Of a stretch of DNA of 64,000 nucleotides, positions 57,830-64,000 are shown piece by piece. Within the stretch, counting starts at the first letter, position 1. Every line of letters begins with the position of its first letter. The notes beneath the pieces are model-generated. The model saw nothing but the letters and a program-made list of their open reading frames with translations, ran no database searches and had not been told where the DNA came from. The stretch is from the NCBI GenBank assembly GCA_941918925.1, contig OW799233.1:129480833-129544832 (forward strand), written 5' to 3'. The DNA is from Phyto melanocephala (lineage: Eukaryota; Arthropoda; Insecta; Diptera; Rhinophoridae). The position numbers and the translations under genes were made by a program.

Positions 57830-58570
57830 GATTTTAAGGCTACCGAAAAACATTTCATGCCTTGCAATCGTTTGCTCTAAAGTTTGACAGTTTCATGCTG
57901 TCGACTGTGATTCTTTGCAAGACTTATTACAGAGCTCTTCGCCAGCATCTCCCTATAATGATATCCCCTTTAGGATTTACACTTAGCATCCACTTGGCGC
58001 ATTGCTTAAACATTATCTTCTCCGTTTTTATATGTTGATGTCTCCATTCAGCTTGTTCCACACCATTCTATTCCCTATTACAACTGTGGCTTCAGGTCCA
58101 TAAAAATTCCAACGCAGATCTCTTGTTCTCAAATTCCTATCATGCCCTGTTGCCAGCTATTTCTCGTGTTCCCTATGTCACATCAGCGTCACCACTTTCT
58201 AAGAGGCATACCTATTTAGATTCCAAACATATTCAACCACCAATACAGAGTACATGTCTGTTCGCCACATGCGTTTTATAACAAACTGGTAATCAAAGGC
58301 AATCAAAATTACCTCCCAAATGGTGATGAGTGCATAAAGCAATTCCAGAATCTGTCTAGAACGCGGTCATGTACTGTTCCAGAATCAAAGTGCAGCATAA
58401 GTATAATGACATTTCTAGGAACACATTGCATATTGTTTCATCTGTTATGAGCTTATGATATAAACTTTTAATCACTTTTACTCGACTCATCTGCATTATC
58501 GGAATCTGAGTCATGCCTCACCACGTTATGCAAAATTTCCGGAATACTCTTTATTTTTAGCCAATGTGTT
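57830..58570. other. GC-richer segment of unknown origin
   Basis: Markedly less AT-rich than the surrounding DNA and free of homopolymer runs. Both strands have moderately open but broken frames. I could not match any domain with confidence. It is probably a decayed coding relic of a retroelement, by composition only. Confidence 0.3.
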
Positions 58571-58679
58571 GGTTAAAATGAATTGTGTAAAGCTTACGAA
58601 CCTGCATATGTTAAAAATATACCAGCTTTATTTATGAGAACCTTGCTATTACCTACGACCAGCTCTGCTTTTTTATCTA

Positions 58680-59225
58680 AACGGTCCGCCATCTAACGTT
58701 TTTTTTTTTCAACAAGTGCTTATTTCGTGAATGGTAACACTTAGCTCATGTCTGATTTAAGAGATAATTAGTTTTATCCTTCCGCTAAACGAATATGGTT
58801 GTGTATACGCTTGAACAACGCTGGGAAGTATTGCGACATTACTTTGGCCGATTTTGCTAAAAAAAAATCATCTTTTCAGATGAAGCTCAATTTGATCTTG
58901 GCGGATATGTAAACAAGCAAAATTGTCGCATTTGGAGCACAGAAAACCCGCACGCATACATTGAAAAGCCGATACATCCAAAACGAGTCACGTTTTGGTG
59001 CGGATTTTGGTTCAGAGGCATAATTTGGCCATTTTTCTTCGAAAATGAGTGGCCGTAGTCAATGGCGATCATTATCGGGCCATGTGGAACGAATTTCTGT
59101 TCACAATGGTTGAAGAGGAGGATATTGGCAACATTTGGTTTCAACAGGACGGCGCTACGTGCCACACAGCCGAAGCTACACTTTTTATAGCATTTATAAA
59201 AAAAAAAGTTATTTGGCGGATCCTT
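58680..59225 (+). mobile_element. Internally deleted DD41D mariner-like element, copy 3
   Basis: A 546-bp element with ends AACGGTCCGCC...GGCGGATCCTT, flanked by TA on both sides (58678-58679 and 59226-59227). The truncated transposase starts at 58795 (VVYTLEQRWEVLRHYFGRF) with the same fusion as copies 1 and 2. A frameshift lies in the A-run after the fusion (58859-58867), and a small deletion removes part of the 'NEQGVAVTVNGDRY' block near 59050. It retains IWFQQDGATCHTAEATLF before the truncation. Confidence 0.85.
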
Positions 59226-59234
59226 TACATCATT

Positions 59235-60585
59235 TTTGTGCAGCAAAACTATACATTGAAAAAACAAGCTTTTGTTAAAAATAAAAGTTTCTTAAAAAAA
59301 TTAAGCATTAAAGCGCAATATATAATTTAGTATCCTTTTAACACAAGGCCCTGAATTTTCTTTTCATCTATTTTATTTTATAAATATGTAGCGTTAAGGA
59401 ACTTATCAAACTGTATTTACTATAAATAAATATTTATGACTACGTGGGTGCCAATTTTTTGCCCGTGACTGACTGTGTGCGATTCCAATAAATGTTTAAA
59501 CATCAGTTGGTATCGATTGGTGTTTCTGCGGTCTAGATTTAAATTTAATTTTATTTTAACGTTTATACAACTTTATTGAATGAAAATAGTAAAAACAACA
59601 ACAATGGCAATTGTATGTGAAACAGAATGGGAAAGAGTATGAAATAAGAAAAGGGGTCTGCACAAGTAATGAATATAACAAACGTTAAAAAAGATGTATT
59701 AATAAAATGAATGCAAATATTCACATACTTATGTGTGTGTGTGTGTGTGTATGTACATAAGTCTGTTTGTAAATGCAAATACGAAAGCATAAACATATAT
59801 ACAGTTCCAAATAGGGTGGGATAGAACACCAAATTTCTACTTAGTTTCAAATTAAATGTGTTTTCATGAACTTTATCTCACTATTAAATATATATTTCTT
59901 ATTTTGTTTTATTTATTAAAATGTATCTATACAATTTTGTTTAAGTTTACAGTAATTATATATTTAGATAAATCTAAACCACCCTAATTCACGTATAATT
60001 TATATTGGCTACTTGCTGATGAGGCCTTATTTTTATCACAGCTATCATTTGTTATTGTTTTATATTGAAAATGTTATTTGGTTATCTTTATGCACACACA
60101 TGCGCAAGTAAACGAATTAACACACGCACAAATTAAGTATTGTAAACACACATATTAGACGGCAACAGGAAATACAATTAACCTGTTAAATATTATCGTA
60201 ATTTTCAAAAAACTATAGAAAATAATCGATTGTTTAGTTTTAGCTATGAACTTTTCGATAAGTTCTGTTTTTGTAATTTAAAAACAAAACGAAAATTTTT
60301 AATGAAATTTTGAGAACGTAATTCAAATAAATTTTTAAATTTTAGAACATTATTTTACAATTCGCAATTTGGAATAAATTCCTAATAATTTTTATAAGTT
60401 TATGTGGAAAATGTTTCTGACTTTTAGATTATTAGACAACTTATGATCAAAAAAAGTTTAAATAAAAGCAGCCATGCCGACACTTCTGAAAATTAAATGG
60501 AATTATCTTTAATTGCTTACCCAAGATTTTAAAATTAATGTCTACATATTACTTGGAAGCTAGACAGAATGGTTTTTTTTTTCAA
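59235..60585. other. No recognisable gene; (TG)n microsatellite at 59731-59751
   Basis: AT-rich. The only distinct feature is a run of about ten TG units followed by ATGTACATAA. Confidence 0.55.
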
Positions 60586-60589
60586 TCTT

Positions 60590-60650
60590 GAGTTCATAAG
60601 TGCGAGTGCTTAATTCAGCCGTTTCGAATCTCATATACCCTTCTTTATCA
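60590..60650 (-). repeat. INE-1-like 3' end fragment
   Basis: Reads 'cataagtgcgagtgcttaattcagccgtttcgaatctcatatacccttc', i.e. tail, decayed hairpin and subterminal repeat of the family in minus orientation. No interior follows; a second, better 3' end starts at 60726, so two copies lie in tandem. Confidence 0.65.
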
Positions 60651-60820
60651 TATGTACTCTAGACAAGCTTTTATTTATTATAAATTTGAGGTTATTTGGG
60701 GTAAAAAAAAACTAGTTACAAAACAAACAAGTAAGAGTGCTATATTTGGCCGTGCCAAATCTGATAATACCCTTCACCATCATGACATAGGTATAATCCC
60801 ACATCATAGCTAAACCTATA

Positions 60821-61800
60821 CAGTCGAACTTCCATAACTCGAATCACCATTATCCCAAAAAAAAACTTCGACTTACGGAGACTTCGAGTTACAGAATTTT
60901 TTGTTAAAATAGAAAAAAAGGTTTTTTATTTTGTATTTTTATTTAAAATAGTCTCGAATGCTAAAAGAACAAGCATATGTACTCATATATGTAATTAAAC
61001 AATTACAGTTAAGTAAAATATTCTGAAAAAAGTGACTGACATTTTACTTTTATCTTGTTATTTTCAGTAAAAAATAACTCTAATGTGCTTAAAGCTTTGT
61101 AGTGCTCATCAGTTGTTGCGTCATTTGTCTGTAAATAATTTTTTAATATTCGGAAAGACTTTCTACATCATTTCTTGTTGGTTTTGAGTAGTTTCTCATG
61201 CATGTTTTAGCTTCTCGTTGCTGAAAACCAATCGAGGACTGCTTTGTCGACTTTTTTGAATTTTGGGGTCGTATCGTATGAGTTGATAATTGATTCCTTA
61301 TTTTTAAAAATTGTTGAGACCGTGCTTGCCGGGATACCATATTTATCAGCCGCTTCCTTTTTTCTTTAATCCGTCTTCGACGTCTTTTATAAGTTTATAT
61401 TTTTTTCAATTGATAAGCATTTTAAAACACGTTTAGTTGCCATAATAATTAAAAAAAATAATTGATTTCAACATTTATCATCTAGCCCGAATTATGCATA
61501 GAACTGATACTCAGGCAACCAAAAAGGAAAAAAAAATTGTAATTCCCCGAAAAAAAAATAAAAATAGCACGTAGAATAGACAAACCAGCTCAAGAAACAA
61601 ACGAAACAAGCAAAATTCTTCGAGTTATAGAGTTAATGTGTATGTTTTTTGTTCGAGTTATGGAGAACTTCGACTTATGGAAGTTCGAGTTACGGAAGGA
61701 AAATTGTATGTGATTTTTTCTTTTAACGCTACTGCCAACCAGTTAGTTCGAGTTAGAGAAAATTCGAGTTAGAGAAGTTCGAATTATTGAAGTTTGACTG
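60821..61800 (-). mobile_element. pogo/Tigger-like element, copy 3, with CENP-B-type domain
   Basis: A 980-bp element with ends CAGTCGAACTTCC...GAAGTTTGACTG. TA precedes it (60819-60820); the right flank is TG, one change from TA. Subterminal repeats 'ttcgagttacggaag / aacttcgacttatgg' occur several times at both ends (60835-60900 and 61615-61790). It carries the 5' part of a transposase gene on the minus strand (61207-61443). It lies inside an INE-1-like copy. Confidence 0.78.
61207..61443 (-). pseudogene. pogo/Tigger-like transposase, N-terminal CENP-B-type helix-turn-helix
   Basis: From the minus-strand ATG at 61443: MATKRVLKCLSIEKNINL, a stop or shift, then KDVEDGL and, after one more base shift, EAADKYGIPASTVSTIFKNK and TTPKFKKVDKAVLDWFSATR before a stop. 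'KYGIPASTVSTI..NK' is the recognition-helix region of the CENP-B/psq-type HTH in pogo, Tigger and jerky proteins. 'VDKAVLDWF' is the start of the second HTH (usually LDEALLEWF). The rest of the ~500-aa transposase, including the DDE/D domain, is gone. This fragment complements the C-terminal piece kept by copies 1 and 2, tying the TIR family to pogo/Tigger. Confidence 0.72.
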
Positions 61801-62834
61801 TGTTTCATGTTGTACGCTATTTTACCTTATTATTTCCGACGCAAATCTCGATTTTGAATTTCTACGCCGTTATTTGTATTCTACTAGTCAAGCCCTTTCA
61901 TTTGACACCATCTTAGATTTTACATTTTTTAAAAATTTACTTTATTCTACTGGTGAAGCCCTTAAACTTGATACTAATATTGTGGGGTTTGACGGAGTTA
62001 CATTTTAAAATACCAGATTTGGCTCATATATAAATTTATTGTCCGCCATTTCGTAGTGGCGGCCATCATGAATTTAATTTTTTTATAGTGTTTACATTTA
62101 GACCATTTCGATGATACTAATATTGACTCTCTTGATTGCTAGGAAAATTGGATTTCGTTTGTAAATTTTTGGGATATATACATATTTAAAAAAAAAAATT
62201 TTGCCTATAACTATATCGATTAGAGCCCGCTTTATTCAAAATTTTTCACGAGTATCTCTAGACGCATATTATATCTACAAATAGTAGCAAAGGTACCTAT
62301 AAATTATTCTATGGCTGAATAATTTTAATTTTGGAGGCAGTCGTGTTTATTTGCTCATATCTCAGAAAGTTATAGGGCGATTGTGCTGAATTTCAATAGC
62401 GATTGATACCATACACAGATCTGAGGAACATATGGGTGCTTCTAAAAGTTGATTTCAACCAACACACGGACAGACGGACAGACAATCAGGGCTTAGTCGG
62501 CTACTCTATTCATAAGCTTTCAGAAAATATATGTATACTTTATGGGGTCGAAAATGAAAATTGTAGAAATTACAAACGGAATGACATACATATATCCTTC
62601 TTCACCACAGGTGAAGGGAATAACAAATTTCGTTGTGGACGGCATAGATTTTGAATTTTTCTTTAGGTTACTGTATTATACTAGTCAAGCACTTTCATTT
62701 AATACCCGGATTGATGGGATTACGATAAAAAATTATCATTTTCTTTTAGACGTCATCTTGAACTTTATAATTTTTCCTAGTTTACTGCATTCTACCTTGA
62801 CTTTTGATACTAACATTGTGGGAGTTGAAAGGGA

Positions 62835-63425
62835 TACAGCCGCAATGACATATATGACCAACATATATGTACATACATCTATTTAGGGCCATTTTTATGC
62901 GGTGACCATATTTTCGTACATTATAGAACAATATAAAATTCAAATCTACCGTATCAAAAAGAAGTTTTTGGCAGAAAGTATACAGGTTAAGAAGAAGAAA
63001 CAAATCACTTTAAATGATTTTTTTTAATATGTAATTTGATAAGTACTAATCAAAAATGTATTAGTAAAATACTAATATGAGTATACGAGTACAAAATTTT
63101 ACCTCAATTGACCGGTAAAATCGATTAACCGGAACGCATCCGGTCCCGACCATCCCGGAAAGTCAATGCTCAACTGTACTTAAGGCTATAATACACGGCA
63201 TGTTTTTTACGTCTGACTTTAAAATTTGTGAGACATATGTAAATCTAAATGTCTGTCAAAATTGTACTTTTACAGGCAACCGTTGCTGACTGCTTTGCAG
63301 CAGTAGAGATTTCTGCCAAAGGTTGATGTCACACGTTTTGACGGAAGAAAATGGAGCGAGCTCTAATTGAAATTTTGTCAGATGTCTCAACACCTTTTTT
63401 TTTAACAGAAGTAATGTTTTAAAGG
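62835..63425. other. No recognisable gene
   Basis: AT-rich apart from a short GC-richer block at 63105-63175 (repeated CCGG). No domain or bounded element identified. Confidence 0.45.
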
Positions 63426-63429
63426 TAAC

Positions 63430-63740
63430 ACACAACATGTTCGTGTTAGCAGTGGAGAATAAGGGTCAAGAATCAAGATTCAATTGGTGCAAGAAAAGGT
63501 GCATGCGAATAAGCCTGAAACAGCTAACATCTTAAAGAAAAAATACGGCCCGCGAATGGTGAAATACCAGCATATTTATGCGAACGTCTTTCACACAATT
63601 ATAGAAAAAGAATTACCATGTGTTAGAGGGTTCGTGGTGACCATTTATCTAATGTTGTATTTCACGTTTAATCGGAACTATTTTTCTTTATGTTGAAATA
63701 AAAATTTTTGTTTTTCTTTAAACCTAAATCCGTCGGTCTG
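63430..63740 (+). pseudogene. C-terminal fragment of a DD41D mariner-like transposase
   Basis: The frame at 63484-63696 reads VQEKVHANKPETANILKKKY, then YANVFHTIIEKELPCVRGFV. It parallels residues 298-350 of the intact transposase at 7513 (VKSMVYGNKPATIDELRTNI ... DFRKGARGGY) and the 'GYLKKRVHVNKP' relic at 41250. The preceding catalytic blocks are not recognisable and the terminal FHT block is altered (VLY..FTFNR), so it is a remnant. Confidence 0.55.
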
Positions 63741-64000
63741 GTTGGAACTCCTACAACTGAACTTTAAATTTATAACTTTGTATGACGACATTTCCATATT
63801 TTATTTAAAAAATAAAAAGATTAAGGAATAAAAATAATCTTTAAAAATAAATTGCTATAAAAAGTTAACATGTCTTGATTGCTTATTAACTATACTACAA
63901 GCAGTGTTGCCAATTTAGCAATTTTATGGCTAAATTTAGCTATTTTTAAACACGCTTAGCTAGGAAAATCTGCTTTTAGCTATAAGCCATTTTTTGAGCC
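63741..64000. other. No recognisable gene
   Basis: AT-rich to the end of the window; repeated 'TTTAGCTA' motifs at 63930-63985. Confidence 0.45.

Larger units (their letters stand above)
60726..62628 (-). repeat. INE-1/DINE-1-like element interrupted by a pogo-like element
   Basis: The left end has AACAAGTAAGAGTGCTATA, hairpin (TTGGC-CGT-GCCAA) and ATACCCTTCACCATCATG. The interior resumes after the insertion with 'ttccgacgcaaatctcgattttgaat', 'tagtcaagccctttcatttgacacc', 'gaggcagtcgtgtttatttgctcatatctcagaaag' and 'ACGGACAGACGGACAG'. The right end has TATGGGGTCGAAAATG and ACCACAGGTGAAGGGAATA. Interior-type sequence continues to about 62830 (another 'tagtcaagcac' block), probably from a neighbouring truncated copy. 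Confidence 0.7.

Overview
The window looks like intergenic or intronic DNA of a higher fly (Diptera, probably Calyptratae). The base composition is very AT-rich, there are no prokaryotic features, and nearly every recognisable segment is an insect-type transposable element. I found no convincing host gene, tRNA or rRNA gene in 64 kb. Almost all long open frames are chance frames in AT-rich DNA, frames kept open by a 21-bp repeat, or transposase remains.

The backbone is a dispersed family resembling the Drosophila INE-1/DINE-1 elements (Helentron-derived, non-autonomous). Copies begin near TATACCCTTCACC, carry a core with GACCCCATAAAGTATATA and CTGTCCGT repeats, and end in a small hairpin ATTCGGC-NNN-GCCGAAT followed by a TATAGCGCTTTTACTTGTT-like tail. 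Copies or pieces lie near 1.0, 7.1-9.5, 11.9-12.7, 18.1-19.3, 23.9-24.9, 26.3-26.6, 28.5-31.1, 31.9-34.1, 48.6-48.9, 50.2-51.1, 54.9-55.7 and 60.6-62.8 kb. Several have served as landing sites for other transposons.

The second theme is IS630-Tc1-mariner elements. At 7.4-8.7 kb there is a mariner-like element with one intact 373-codon DD41D transposase. Three ~550-bp elements with TA target duplications (4.6, 53.9 and 58.7 kb) share one internally deleted relative of it. Two other deletion derivatives (10.5 and 30.4 kb) and five decayed relics (25.3, 41.2, 42.5, 47.5 and 63.4 kb) belong to the same broad group. A Tc1-type element with IR/DR-like ends (31.95-33.52 kb) carries a broken DD34E-type transposase. 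Three pogo/Tigger-like elements (3.7, 52.1 and 60.8 kb) share CAGTCGAACTTCC ends and hold complementary transposase pieces.

Other elements are a hAT-like element with a perfect 8-bp target duplication (14.5-15.3 kb); an inverted pair of one TIR element (15.6 and 21.7 kb), one copy holding a nested MITE; a palindromic MITE (13.8 kb); a Harbinger-like element with 3-bp TTA duplication (54.9-55.6 kb); a tRNA-derived SINE with a telomere-like TTAGG tail and 12-bp target duplication (42.57-42.81 kb); and a decayed reverse transcriptase piece (20.4-20.7 kb). The most unusual structure is a 1.8-kb foldback-type locus (37.56-39.35 kb) with two long, oppositely oriented arrays of a 21-bp repeat and a matching outer edge. 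It could fold into a long hairpin and is a candidate foldback transposon or hairpin-RNA source.
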